Shown one piece after another: positions 23,301 to 32,880 of a DNA stretch of 64,000 nucleotides (position 1 is its first letter; each line of letters opens with the position of its first letter). This DNA is from Watersipora subatra (lineage: Eukaryota > Bryozoa > Gymnolaemata > Cheilostomatida > Watersiporidae). Below the pieces are notes generated by a model that was not told the DNA's origin, did no database searches, and saw nothing but the letters and a program-made list of their open reading frames with translations. The DNA lies in assembly GCF_963576615.1 (NCBI RefSeq), contig NC_088711.1, positions 18,818,182-18,882,181 on the forward strand. The letters run 5' to 3'. Position numbers and translations under genes: made by a program.

Positions 23301-26300
23301 TGGAGTGGCTCTGCTTTTTTACATTAAATAAGCTGTAGGTTATGCATGGAGTCGGTTTTTAATAACTTTTACAATGTCATGAGTTCGAGTTCTGTACAAA
23401 ACGTTTTTCTTTTTAAAGTTATTTTAGTATTTGCCTTTATTGTTTCTTCAGTGCAGCGGCTTCAAAAAAGATTACAAAAGGATCAGTTTCTTAAGTATGT
23501 AGATAAACTTACACAAAATTTGAACAAATTTTATCAGAATTTTTCTATCATTTACGACTATTTTTTATATTTGAAGTGTTCTGACTACCAGGATGTTTCA
23601 AGATAAAATTCCACAAAACCTGATTACTGCTAAAATGCTTAAAAGAAAAATGTGTGCAAAATGACATCACTAGTTGCTATTATTGTGATAGCTAATATTG
23701 GCTATTGTGTTCAAGTTGCAGTATTATGCGTCTCTATTCTGTTGGTCTCTTTGCAACTATAGACATCATAATCACACTTTTGCTAAATCGGAGCGTTTCA
23801 ACCGCTTTCAAGTTGTAATCGATCTTACTCTTGAAACATCTTGGCAGTCAGATCACCTCTACATCAAAAACAATTATGAATAATAGAATTTGCTCATATT
23901 GATACTTTCTGATCAGATTCATTAAAATTTTGTGCGAGATCATCTGTAAAGGGCTTCACCAATAGAAGATAGAACTTATACATTTGGAACAACTCTTTTC
24001 ATTATTACTTTGCCAAAACGGCTTATAGATTATTGATTTACCCTGATAATAGTTTAAGTATTTCAATCAAATAACCCGATTAACTGATAGATTTAATATA
24101 AAAGCTTACATATGTGACTAGCAACAAGTATAAAAACTAATAACTTTATAGGAAGGAGAGAATATCAAAGCAGGGAGAAGCAAGTACAGGACATGGGACG
24201 CTGCATCGAGGAACGAACACAGCATGGTGAAAATAGTATGTTTGAAGCTATTGGCGCTCAAATACATGACTTTCTGCGAGGAAACGCAAAAACCATGAGA
24301 ATGGAAATCTCGAACTATGCTATCAACCAAATGGTAGACTATGCGATGAAAATAGGAAATGATGCGGACCTTACGGAGAGGGTTGCAAAATATTTAGCGA
24401 TTGTGAGACCAGGCGTCTGGTTTGAGTCTCTTGCTATAAGTGTTCCTCTAGTTGCGTACCGATTATACAATCAGAAAATAATAGTCGTGCGAGATCGCCA
24501 ACGACCGTGGTACTTCCCTTATAATGATGGCAAGCCTGTAACCAAAGATACAATCGTAATCGTCCAATATTTCTATGAGGACGGCCCGATGAAAGGACTG
24601 TCTTACTATTTGCCAACTTACGAGGAGTCTCTAGGTAAGTCTAAATAGATTGCGACAAAAATTATAACAACTAGTTTTTTATTCCCTTGGCTTGTGCATG
24701 TTTTTTAGTTTTAGCATGGCGGTAAAATTAATGTAGAGCTATCAATCTCTAAAAATTACAGTAACAATTTCATCTTGCCATTCCTGAAGGCTACAATGTG
24801 CACCTGATTATTAAACTGCATATCATAACAATTCCCAAAGAGTAAGCTTTTAATAAATGCAGGCATGTAATTGTTTTTGTATACATTTTAAATGTATAGT
24901 TTTATTTAAGCTGCCAGCAGAGAAAAGTGTTCAAATAATCAAGTATCTAGAAGGCAACTATTTGGCATACATAAACAAGTGCTTCTCAATTTTGTATTTT
25001 CCCTCCCCTAGCGAGACGAAAACAGCTTGCTCCCCTCTCCTAGCTGCGACTACAAGTAGTACCATCTTTCTTGTATTTAAATCTCAAAATGTATGTCATT
25101 GTCACTTTCTGTTATTCTGTGTGTCCAGCTATAGCTAATAAAATCTTAGAACGAAAAGCTTGCTTCATGCCGGATGCAAACTCGTGGAGGTGGCAACCGC
25201 AAGTTTGTAACCAGAAATTTAACCACTGAGCTACACAGTCCTTAGAATTCAACTGCTCTTATCCTATACCGTATACCCTTTTCTTGATTGCACACACTAA
25301 ACGACATATTAATTGATACATTGCGGCAATGGGTTGCAATGTTCCTGTTATATAATATTTTTCGCCTCACTCTATAAAGCACGATGATTTTTCATCCTCA
25401 CCATGCTAGGGCGAGTTTGTTTTCCGCCATACGATATCAATAATAATTTATATTGAAATTAAAATTTGGTGATTCTGTACTGATTACGACGAAATAACAA
25501 AAATGTTGATGTGCTATTTTGCCACTATTTCACTCAGTTCGGATTTATCCGTTATAGTAAAAACGGATTTGCAAACAGATAAGTGAAAAATATTTAGTTA
25601 AAAGTTTGAAGTTTACTAAAATGCATACTAAAACGTCCTTCAAGTATGTGTTTAGTAAACTAAACTCATTTAAGTTAGATTCCGCGTTTATGTTACACGT
25701 CTGTCTTGAAGGTAAGAACTCTGCATGTAGTACATTGTTATGCCACATTTTCTTGCAGATCATAATCACAAAATGCACTAAAGTTATTGTAGGTAACTAT
25801 AGTTAATAAGGTAAACATATTGTTTTGTTACTATTTTTTAATGATGATGATTTTTAACAGAAGGTGATTGCATTAGATAATTACTATGGGTTTCTATACC
25901 ACTATATGCCTATAAAAAGTTTCGCCTTGTGATGCAACAATGAAACAAACTAAAATCATATAAATGTATAACAAATCAGTTTTCATTGTAATCGCAGCAA
26001 AATAGACTATATTTAAACATTACTTGCTAATGATTTTACATTTACATTTAAACACCTCTATAGTTTTATTTTTTCTCCTAATTTATTTCAACGAAACACT
26101 TCTTCCATGATATGAAATTTACAAGTTACAGTTGTTTGAAACAGTTTGAAAACCTTTACAGTTGTTTTATTTTTTCTCCTAATTTATTTGAACAACACAA
26201 AAAGCTTTCTCATGATATGAAATTTGAACATTAGAATGGTAAATGCTTTGTATGGTAATTGAAAATAAATTTTCTGTCCAAAGACTTTGCTATTACCCGG

Positions 26301-28967
26301 GCAATGTCAGGTATTTAACTAGTTTGTTTATAAAATCGTAAAAAGTACACCTCTGTATAACATCTTTAAAAACGTTGAAAAGCAGAAAGAGAAAAGAGAA
26401 ATGTGTATCAATTAAAAAGGAAGAATTATTTTTTATTAAGTGCAACAGCAAAGATTTAACAATTCATATTTTTGCTCTGTTTGCACATGCTCAGTGCAAA
26501 CAAAAGTGTTATTTCGCAAAACGAATGCTATTTGCACACTCTCTGCTAATGAGAGCGCCACCGCCTCCTAATGCAGTTGAGGTGCAATTGCGCTTTATTC
26601 TTGGACAACCAAAATCAGAGCTAAAAAAATAAAAAGTGTGTTCTCCGAGGTCAAACACGCTGACCTTTTGACAGAGCCCCGTGCTCTCAGGTGGTGCGTT
26701 CCAACTATTTGAGAAGTACTGGCTCTACGTAAAAACTGCTTTTACTAAAGCTTTAAAAGAAACTGTTAAACTCATAAGCTTTAATATGGCAGCCATATAC
26801 TCAAATCTTCTCAGTTTTTGCAAATTGTCTGAACAGCTGTCTTAACTCTTAGGTGATAGGTGATTGACTTACTGAGTAGCAGGGATAGGCAACTCTTCAA
26901 CAGTCAATTTACTGCAAGCTTTTAGCAAGCTTGTGTAAGAAAATAAATTTTTTCTTGTGACCCATTAAAGAAGCAAATAAAGTGATTGTTTTTTCCATTT
27001 TCACGGCGAGGCATCAAACTTCAGGCAACGTTTAAGATCTTAACAGAGCCTCATGTCAATAAAAAACATAAAAAACACTTAATCTATATACAGTAGGCGC
27101 TCCTACAATGTAAATAATCTGTTCCACGAACATTTACGTTATAGAGATTTTACGTTATACGAACAGTGAAATACATGTAAATTGCCTAATCTGTTCTAAG
27201 ACCTTTCCAAGCCACCCCTTTGGCCACGAATAAAGGAAAAGCTTGACTTATCTCTTTTAATTTGTTGGCTGTACCGTAACTGCAGCCTTTGGTTTGCATC
27301 GTCAACTTTTCTCCTTTTTCTAATCAACCTTACAGGTTTTATCATAGATATAATAAACTCTCATTATATTATTATTATATAATAATATATTATATCTATA
27401 GGTTGTATAGACCATAGTCGCAGTAATTTTTTCAATAAGTTGATGGGAAGCGCACATCTTCAACGTTCATTCACAATTATTTGCTTATTTTTTTCTGAAC
27501 TGCCAAGTCTATAATTCTGCAAAGTAAAACTAATAATAAATATTTTATACGTCTATAATAAAGCATAACGACAAAATAATTTACTCCAACAAGCGGCACT
27601 ACCTGTTTGCCGTCTATCTGTAACCAGGGGGTCAGGGTTGGAATGAAAGAGGACTTTTGACGTCACAATCAGATTGGTAAACTGACGCTGTAACACCTGC
27701 ACCAATCGATCGTCTTTGTATTTATGAACAATTGCGCAGCTATCCTATTCTCCTTTTTGTCGACACATTTGACAATCTATTGCAATGTACTAGAATGACA
27801 CAAAAGTTAAATATAAGTTGTATATAACGCTAGACACACTGTGGTTTTTGTTCCGCAAGTGCTACAAGATAGACTAACATTCAAATCAAATTTTGAAACT
27901 CGCCTGACTTGACACTTTGCGTTATATGGAATTCTTTATGTAGCAGGAAACAAAAATTTCACATAAATCTTTTACGTTATCTGGAATTTATGTTATAAGA
28001 GGTATATGTTATAGGAGCGTCTACTGTATATGAATCTCAGAGTTTGTCCATCTATCAGTGCTTCTGTCTAGCTATAGCGAAAAAGTTTAAAAAGGCAAAA
28101 TCAAGGTTCAACTGGATATGAACTCACATTTTCTTGTTTTGCGGACGTATATTAATCCAATACACCACACTGTCCAACTTGCTCTGCTATAGAATAAATT
28201 TAGCGCATACGTACTTGGAACACACGTCAATCTTTCATGGCTTATATTAAATACTGCTGCTAGCTTTATGTGTATAAAGCCATACTAAAAGAAAAATCCG
28301 TGAAGCCTTACCAGAAGAAAAATCCGTGAAGCCTTACCAGAAGAAAAATCCGTGAAGCCTTACCAGAAGAAAAATCCGTGAAGCCTTACCAGAAGAAAAA
28401 CACATGGTCATAAGTGACGAAAAATGCTTAAACTCACATAGCCAACAAAACTATTGCAATCAGTATAAATCTATTATAGTAGGCCATTACGGTATAAATT
28501 ACACAGAAATAAACACAGTAAACATAAATAGCACAGTACACGGATATAAACAAACACCTTGATTTAAAAATTAGAATGTTAAATGTTGATGTTGATTAAA
28601 AGTAATATTTTATGTACAAAAACTGTTTTTATTACTCGTGCAATGCTGGGCATCTAGCTAGTATTAGTTTATTTTTAAACGTAACTAATCATTAGTATTT
28701 GAAAACTACAGACTTGTTAATTTCTTTTACATAATTGTAATCATTATAACTTTAGAGCGATCATTTTCCGATGAGGAAATGGAAGGAATTGAGGATGTCT
28801 CACTTAGAAGAGGTAAATTTGGTTCACTTAGAGACCGCTTCACTAGAATGAGCTTGCGGAGAAAGGAGAGTGGGGTGTCAGCAAATTTAAGGAAGCTGAG
28901 AGGAGGAAATGAATATTGTTCAGCAAAAACTTCCGAGAATGGGTCTGAGAGAGAGACGTCAATGTAG
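14217..28967 (+). CDS. Triple OTU-like domain protein, eight exons
   Basis: Exons 14217-14391, 14641-14751, 18548-18655, 20013-20036, 20138-20662, 21664-22113, 24152-24634 and 28756-28967 join in one frame to 695 residues. Every intron is phase 1 and GT-AG. ATG 14217 has AAG before it and G after, with an in-frame stop a few codons upstream. Residues 1-139 are a charged, mostly helical-looking region of unknown family. Three OTU-type domains follow at about 147-300, 320-460 and 475-620, then a basic Ser/Arg-rich tail. OTU domains are usually deubiquitinases with an Asp-Cys-His site. Domain 1 keeps Cys172 (SGNCMFES) and His287 (QHYD), domain 2 has Ser342 with His456, and domain 3 has Ser493 and no HYD. 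I infer at most one active site and possible ubiquitin binding by the others. No symbol can be assigned. Confidence 0.8.
14641..14751 (+). CDS. OTU gene exon 2
   Basis: The acceptor is CTTGACAG and the donor GTAGGT. It encodes residues 59-95, including FGSLVELAEETLKPKKG and LQQRLADLFCG. Function unknown. Confidence 0.72.
14798..15367. repeat. 17-bp minisatellite (CACAGATATAATATAGA)n
   Basis: About 33 tandem copies of a 17-bp unit. A variant block beginning TATAGAAACTAATCTAATAT occurs at about 15031 and again at about 15224, so a segment of about 193 bp was duplicated within the array. Confidence 0.95.
15488..15806. repeat. TA-rich (TATGTATA-type) simple repeat
   Basis: Dense TATA, TATGTA and TACATA runs with many overlapping palindromes. 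Low complexity; no gene. Confidence 0.85.
15807..17305. other. Intron DNA, nothing recognised
   Basis: AT-rich intron of the OTU gene between the two minisatellites. It includes a short palindromic stretch near 15850-15880 (TTACTCATTGTG with its inverse). The 107-codon frame at 16703-17026 shows no recognisable family. Confidence 0.5.
17306..18483. repeat. 17-bp minisatellite (TTAGAGTAAGTAATTAG)n
   Basis: About 69 units of a 17-bp repeat end 64 bp before the next exon. Each unit contains GTAAGT, a perfect vertebrate-type 5' splice-site consensus, and ends in AG. Variants (AAATAG, AGTGAGTAA) recur in groups, showing block-wise amplification. Confidence 0.96.
18548..18655 (+). CDS. OTU gene exon 3
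   Basis: The acceptor is CCTCGCAG and the donor GTAAGG. It encodes residues 96-131: ALIQGMITFVAYRRAKEEDD followed by an acidic/Ser stretch. Phase 1 at both ends. Confidence 0.68.
18656..20012. other. OTU gene intron 3, nothing recognised
   Basis: Contains a weak local duplication: GATCTTTTGTACTGAAAAAAACA-like text near 18865 and 18925, each followed by a CATCTGAGA-type phrase. No coding or RNA gene was seen. Confidence 0.5.
20013..20036 (+). CDS. OTU gene 24-nt microexon
   Basis: Flanked by TTTTGCAG and GTATGT. It encodes MGNYKLA plus split codons at both ends. It keeps phase 1 on each side, so skipping it would preserve the frame and remove eight residues. Support comes from splice sites and phase only. 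Confidence 0.5.
20138..20662 (+). CDS. OTU gene exon with OTU-like domain 1
   Basis: Bounded by ATTGCAG and GTAAGT. It encodes about 175 residues with PSGNCMFESVA (Cys nucleophile kept; the Asp usual before GNC is Ser), a central RKIVVIRAYQ strand and GQHYDATE with the catalytic-type His. This fits the OTU fold order D(S)-Cys ... His. Of the three domains this is the most likely to be enzymatically competent. Confidence 0.85.
20653..21165. repeat. About 60-bp tandem repeat starting in exon end
   Basis: Eight degenerate units. Unit 1 is CGCCATGGCCGTAAGTG, the last exon bases plus the splice donor; later copies read ACCATGGGTATAAG and similar, ending TAGAAGCTGTCCTTTAT. The tandem array therefore grew from the exon-intron junction itself. 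Only the first copy keeps the GTAAGT donor. Confidence 0.9.
21664..22113 (+). CDS. OTU gene exon with OTU-like domain 2
   Basis: Bounded by CTTGCAG and GTAAGT. It encodes EGGDSLFESISRQ, in which Ser stands where the OTU Cys is expected, a LKIVVIKDKHSPHHFPDDGK segment shared with domain 1, and DSHYDAS with the His kept. Probably a pseudoenzyme domain. Confidence 0.85.
22114..24151. other. OTU gene intron 6, AT-rich
   Basis: Two kb of AT-rich intron, with ATT-trinucleotide-rich DNA at 22500-22680 and the short tandem repeat listed at 22928. The open frames (for example 23346-23606) have no recognisable family or splice support. Confidence 0.5.
22928..23000. repeat. About 28-bp tandem repeat, 2.5 copies
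   Basis: AGCTAATGCATTACTAATGC is repeated with small changes three times; each unit has two ATGCAT palindromes. Confidence 0.8.
24152..24634 (+). CDS. OTU gene exon with OTU-like domain 3
   Basis: Bounded by TTTATAG and GTAAGT. It encodes HGENSMFEAIGAQ (Ser for Cys), QKIIVVRDRQRPWYFPYNDG resembling the shared strand and PDDGK loop of domains 1 and 2, and GLSYYLPTYEE where HYD is expected. Both nucleophile and His are missing, so catalysis is unlikely. Confidence 0.82.
24635..27088. other. OTU gene intron 7, left part
   Basis: Holds a tRNA-like SINE relic (25162-25241) and an imperfect direct repeat of about 70 bp (26060-26125 and 26155-26228, sharing TTATTTTTTCTCCTAATTTA). A TATTACCCGGGCAATG phrase at 26291 is related to one at 28627. 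No additional exon was found. Confidence 0.5.
25162..25241 (-). repeat. tRNA-like relic or SINE head
   Basis: Read on the minus strand it has a perfect A-box TAGCTCAGTGG (25223-25233) and a weak B-box AGTTTGCATCC (25172-25182). The cloverleaf is not clean, so a tRNA-derived SINE fragment is more likely than a gene. Confidence 0.45.
27089..28028. mobile_element. pogo/Tigger-like non-autonomous element
   Basis: Ends 27091 and 28026 are inverted repeats opening CAGTAG(G/A)CGCTCCTA, flanked by TA on both sides. CAGT(A/T)G ends with TA target duplication are typical of pogo/Tigger elements. Subterminal TTACGTTAT-type motifs recur at both ends. No transposase was recognised in the 936 bp. Confidence 0.75.
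28104..28174 (-). repeat. tRNA-like relic or SINE head
   Basis: On the minus strand there is a perfect A-box TGGTGTATTGG (28157-28167) and a B-box-like AGTTCATATCC (28114-28124). The acceptor ends do not pair. It lies just right of the pogo-like element. Confidence 0.45.
28288..28400. repeat. 26-bp tandem repeat, four copies
   Basis: Near-perfect copies of AAATCCGTGAAGCCTTACCA plus GAAGAA. They are almost identical, so recent. Confidence 0.93.
28756..28967 (+). CDS. OTU gene terminal exon, basic tail and stop
   Basis: The acceptor is ACTTTAG. It encodes about 70 residues, acidic at first (SFSDEEMEGIEDVSLRRG), then basic Ser/Arg-rich (RDRFTRMSLRRKESG), ending ETSM and TAG. Phase matches the preceding exon. 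The RRxS-type sites might be phosphorylated; that is inference. No clear polyadenylation signal was identified directly after it. Confidence 0.65.
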
Positions 28968-29585
28968 GAACTGATGCCTAACAAATATTGAAACAACCAT
29001 AGATTTTAAAGTTCTTTTACCCTATTGATTTATTTTAAGAATGAACAAAATACACCAGAAATATAGAAAAAAGTACACAATTCTTCAACACAGTGCATAA
29101 TCAAATTTTATATCCTTTTTGCGTATTTGTTTGCGGCTGAGAAAACTTGGTATAATCGGCTTGACAATTTCACAATAACCAATCAAACTGGGCCATGACC
29201 TTTTGTAACTTTGTTTATTTCTGTTTACCCACAAAAACCATGTTTGATTATAAATTATTTTATGCGCTAGACAATTATAAAATAAAACAAATTTTGTACC
29301 AACTGAAATTAACAAATATAAATTATTCAGCTGCTGTAGCAATTGTTATGTTTTGGCCAAAGAAAACGATCATTCTAAAATCAGCATATTAAAAAATCTT
29401 TCATTTACTATCTGCAACCACAAGTTAGTTTGTAAGTTTTAGAAAAATTCAGGCTTTGAACACGTTGCTTTGTAACTACCATGTTTTTCGTAGATTTAGC
29501 GATTTATGAATCATTGGTTGAAAGATAACACGCATCACCTCCACATTGCTTAAGCAGTTAAACTGTGCATTGTCTGTATGACATA
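28968..29585. other. 3' flank of the OTU gene
   Basis: Probably 3' UTR and intergenic DNA. No further exon, RNA gene or repeat with defined ends was seen. Confidence 0.5.
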
Positions 29586-29656
29586 GGTTGTATGGTGCAA
29601 TGGATACCACTCAGGCTTTTGGACCTTGAGATCTGAGTTCAAGTCTTGGTAGAGAC
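29586..29656 (+). pseudogene. Degenerate tRNA-Gln(TTG)-like sequence
   Basis: 71 nt align end to end with the tRNA-Gln of the right-hand array (GGTT.TATGGTG.AATGG, loop TTTTGGA, TTCAAGT T-loop). The acceptor has about two mismatches and the anticodon stem one. A TTTTATTTTTT run follows about 18 nt downstream. It is a tRNA pseudogene or SINE head. Confidence 0.5.
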
Positions 29657-31299
29657 AATGTCTGCTTGACCTTTTATTTTTTCTAACCTATCAATTTAAG
29701 TTTTATTGGATTGTCAGTTTTGATTGCCTTTTTGAGTCTAACACTTCACTCATATCTCGTGTTTCAGGAACCTCCTTTTCAACGGCGATGTCAGTTTCCA
29801 TCTAATTTCATTGTTTTTTATATACCATGTTCTTATTATATTTTAGTTCTTTTATCTAAATGTACATAATATGACACAGAATAAGGCCTTTGGTGGCATA
29901 AATGTTTTATGGGGAGCGGTTGAAACCTCTCTCTTTAAAACTTTGATATTGAAGCTGTTTAGGTAAGGAGATATGTCTTCACATCGATAAAAATTATGGT
30001 GAGCAAACAACTCCAGAGTTTATGTTGAAAAAGTAAGTATACTCTCAATGCTAAAGTTGGTTCATGTTCCAGCATCTATCACATTTCTGGTAGTCAAAAG
30101 GAGTGAAATTGCAAGATCTGCTTGATAAACCTTCATATTACAGAAGTTGGTTCTCTAGATGAGCACATTTCTAGCTCATAACACAAAATAATTACTGCTT
30201 CATTTGTAGTTCATCCATCTAAAGCTCAGAAAATGTCAAAAATCATTACAGTCGACCCTCTTTTGTTCAGGCTAATGCTGACTGTACCATGCTCAGACAT
30301 TGAAAAAGTCTGAATATTGAAAATTGAGCACTGTACTGTACATTAAATGACTGATATTGTCTCGCACACATACTCCTAGGCTATAGTGTGATACAGTATG
30401 CATATACAGTATACTTGTACATGAGAGAGTAAGATATGGTTATGCATGCAATAAATTACAATATGAAACTAATAACAGTAATGATAACAAATGAAAATTC
30501 CACACTAAGCTCTAAGGTGCATGTATTGCTCGTGTTGTTCGTCTCGAGAGCCACCTATTGGTCAGAATTTTTATTCTTTAGACTGACACAGCCACATGGG
30601 ACAGTCGTCTAAACGCCAGATGTTGTACGAATAACTGAAGTTTTAGAAAAGTGAAGTTCGAAGAAGCTTGGGTTGCCCGCACATGTTTTACCAGTTTCCG
30701 CTTAACGGAAGCTTCATTAAAGCGCTGAAACTAAACTAATGGCTACTTATAGCAGTTATACCGAGCAGTACACCTTAGAACTGTGCAAAAGAATAAGAGT
30801 ATTAAAAGACTATATATAAGAACAAAAGCAGGTCACCTCTGTGCTCGGTGAACTATGTAAATTCTGTTTCAAAAAAGAATGTTGGCAGCAACTTTTACAA
30901 AACATCTAAGAAATTTACCGTATTAACAACAAGATATTTGTAGTTTTGTAAATAGAAAATGCTTCAAATGTATTTTTTGTAAAATGGTCCATTTAGATTG
31001 CTTTATGATAAGTAAAAAACAAACTCAAAATGTCCACAAAATATTGATCACTTCCATGTTTTCACGAATTGACATTGTTAAAAGTTTAACTTTAAATGCA
31101 TAACTGAAAATATTACTCGCTTATGATGACCCAAAAAGTTATCGCATACCTTAAAACCAAGCCTCTCAACATCTTTACTATATTCTTACTATATCTTTAC
31201 TATAATAAGAGCAGTGTCCATCTGTCTGACAAGAGCCTCACGATCAACATTAGCAAAGAAATTAATTAAAAAGTAAAAAAAGTAAAAAAGTGAATAGAA
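29657..31299. other. Intergenic, little recognised
   Basis: A possible pogo-like end, CAGTCGACCCTC, sits at about 30250 but no matching second end was found. No protein or RNA gene is supported. Confidence 0.45.
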
Positions 31300-31362
31300 C
31301 AGTAAATGGACCTGAACACTCTGTTGTACAGACTGGCGCACTAACCACTACACTACTTGGTT
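31300..31362 (-). repeat. tRNA-like relic or SINE head
   Basis: On the minus strand there is a perfect A-box TAGTGTAGTGG (31346-31356) and a near B-box TGTTCAGGTCC (31308-31318). The spacing is short for a tRNA and the stems are poor. Confidence 0.45.
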
Positions 31363-31779
31363 GTCTCACCGCTTCACAGGATAATCATGAGCAAACTGAT
31401 TATATGCTCATGACAATTTCTGATGGTGCACGAGACTGCCAGGCCTACTGTACTAGTATAGTAAGTACATATTTAGTAAAAATTAATTGACCTCAACAGA
31501 AAAGAGTTTGCAGCCGTTATTATTACAACATGGACTGTTCCGCATGTTGGTAGCTAATGATAAAAAATATTGCAGAAATAATGGCACAAAAAAGAAATTA
31601 ATTTTCTGCTGTGAACTGCGCAGAGACAGCAAAAACCTGAAAGTCACTCAGAAAATCTATGAGTCTGAATTACTTAAAAAAACTGGCAATGTTACTAATT
31701 TATAGCATGTTTTCAAACAAACTTGTAGCCAAGAGTTCAGCAGAAATATAACCTCACACTGAAAGGATCAAAGTCTTGG

Positions 31780-32098
31780 GTGCCAACAAAACTCACAATC
31801 CTACAAAATTTAAATCACAGATAAAAAAAAACAATGTCTATTTATCCCTAAATTTCAGCTAATATCAGGTTTCTAACAAAGAAGTACGAACCACACCACA
31901 AGTACGTGCCCCATAAAACTTTCATGTAACCAAAAGCTTGGTGCTTTATTATTTAAAGCAGTCTGAAAAACCAAATTTTGATAAAAAATAATAGCAAAAA
32001 AACTGGCATAAGTTGTATCAAGATTTGAACTGCGAACTGTGACGATTTGGGCTCGCAGGAATCAGACTCCTGAGTGCTAACCATTGCACCATAGAACC
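31780..32098 (-). repeat. Orphan decayed monomer of the tRNA-Gln repeat
   Basis: Spacer phrases of the right-hand array can be followed here in the same order: CTAATAT.A ... TTCTAACA ... AACCAC ... AAAAGC.TGGTG.TT ... GTTGTA. They lead into a tRNA-Gln-like sequence at 32011-32098. It is far more diverged than any monomer inside the array and about 5 kb outside it. Confidence 0.65.
32011..32098 (-). pseudogene. tRNA-Gln pseudogene with long variable region
   Basis: The 5' half (GGTTCTATGGTGCAATGGTT, D-arm, CAGGA...TCCTG anticodon stem, CTG anticodon) is nearly intact. The region after the anticodon stem is about 16 nt longer than in the array copies, apparently a partial repeat of the T-arm, and the acceptor 3' strand pairs poorly. 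Confidence 0.7.
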
Positions 32099-32880
32099 AA
32101 TAGAAATTAGCACTTAATAACTAGTCACCAAATAGAAAGCTGGAATTATACATAAATTTTATGTATCACTAGCTGCATTACCCGTGTTCGGGAACAGATT
32201 TACGCAAAGCAATAGTTTTATTGAGAGTTGTCTTTCATACTGTAAAAAAACTCCAAATATGCAACCTACTGAATTTTTTGTGCTGTTCAGACTGCATAAA
32301 CATATGCAGTCGTACATGTCAATAATGTTGGAGAGACCAATGGAAATATGCAATGTGTTTTACAGCTAGTCTACAATGCATCAGTCTCGAACCACTCAAA
32401 TCGGAGTGGTCCTAATTTTGTACACAGAACTGATAATGAAATTGACATTGCTAGGCAAACTGAAGTTCTTCAAACTGGCAGTATTTAAAAGTTTTACATA
32501 TTTTAAGAAATTCTAAAAAATATTTTGTTTTTGCACTGCTAAGCTATTGCCAGCATTTATTGAATTGAAACTTCAACAAGCTTAAAACACTAATCATGAC
32601 TCACCAGCTCTTCGTCTATAGCCTGTGTTTTGACATGGTATATACAAACTGTGCAGCAGTAACGTGGTTGTGTTGATGAAACTTATTATCATTTACTATA
32701 TAAACTACATATATGGCCTCTCGCCTTTTCAACGTAGTACATCTGGAGCATTTTTGGACATCCGTCCCATAGAAAAATTTGGCCCTATACTGTGTTTCAG
32801 GACTGTAGTCAAGTGCAAAGTTTTCTGCCCATACACAGTGAGTGCCATACAATTAGTGCATCTCGCTGTTGTAGCCGTTT
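32099..32880. other. Intergenic with dispersed-repeat end
   Basis: The phrase ACTAGCTGCATTACCCGTG at about 32168 resembles the inverse of phrases at 26291 and 28627, so a dispersed repeat family probably ends here. The minus frame at 32616-32852 is not recognised. Confidence 0.35.

Noticed and set aside
30250-30800. Second pogo-like element starting CAGTCGACCCTC
   Set aside because: No matching inverted end or TA-bounded partner was found downstream.
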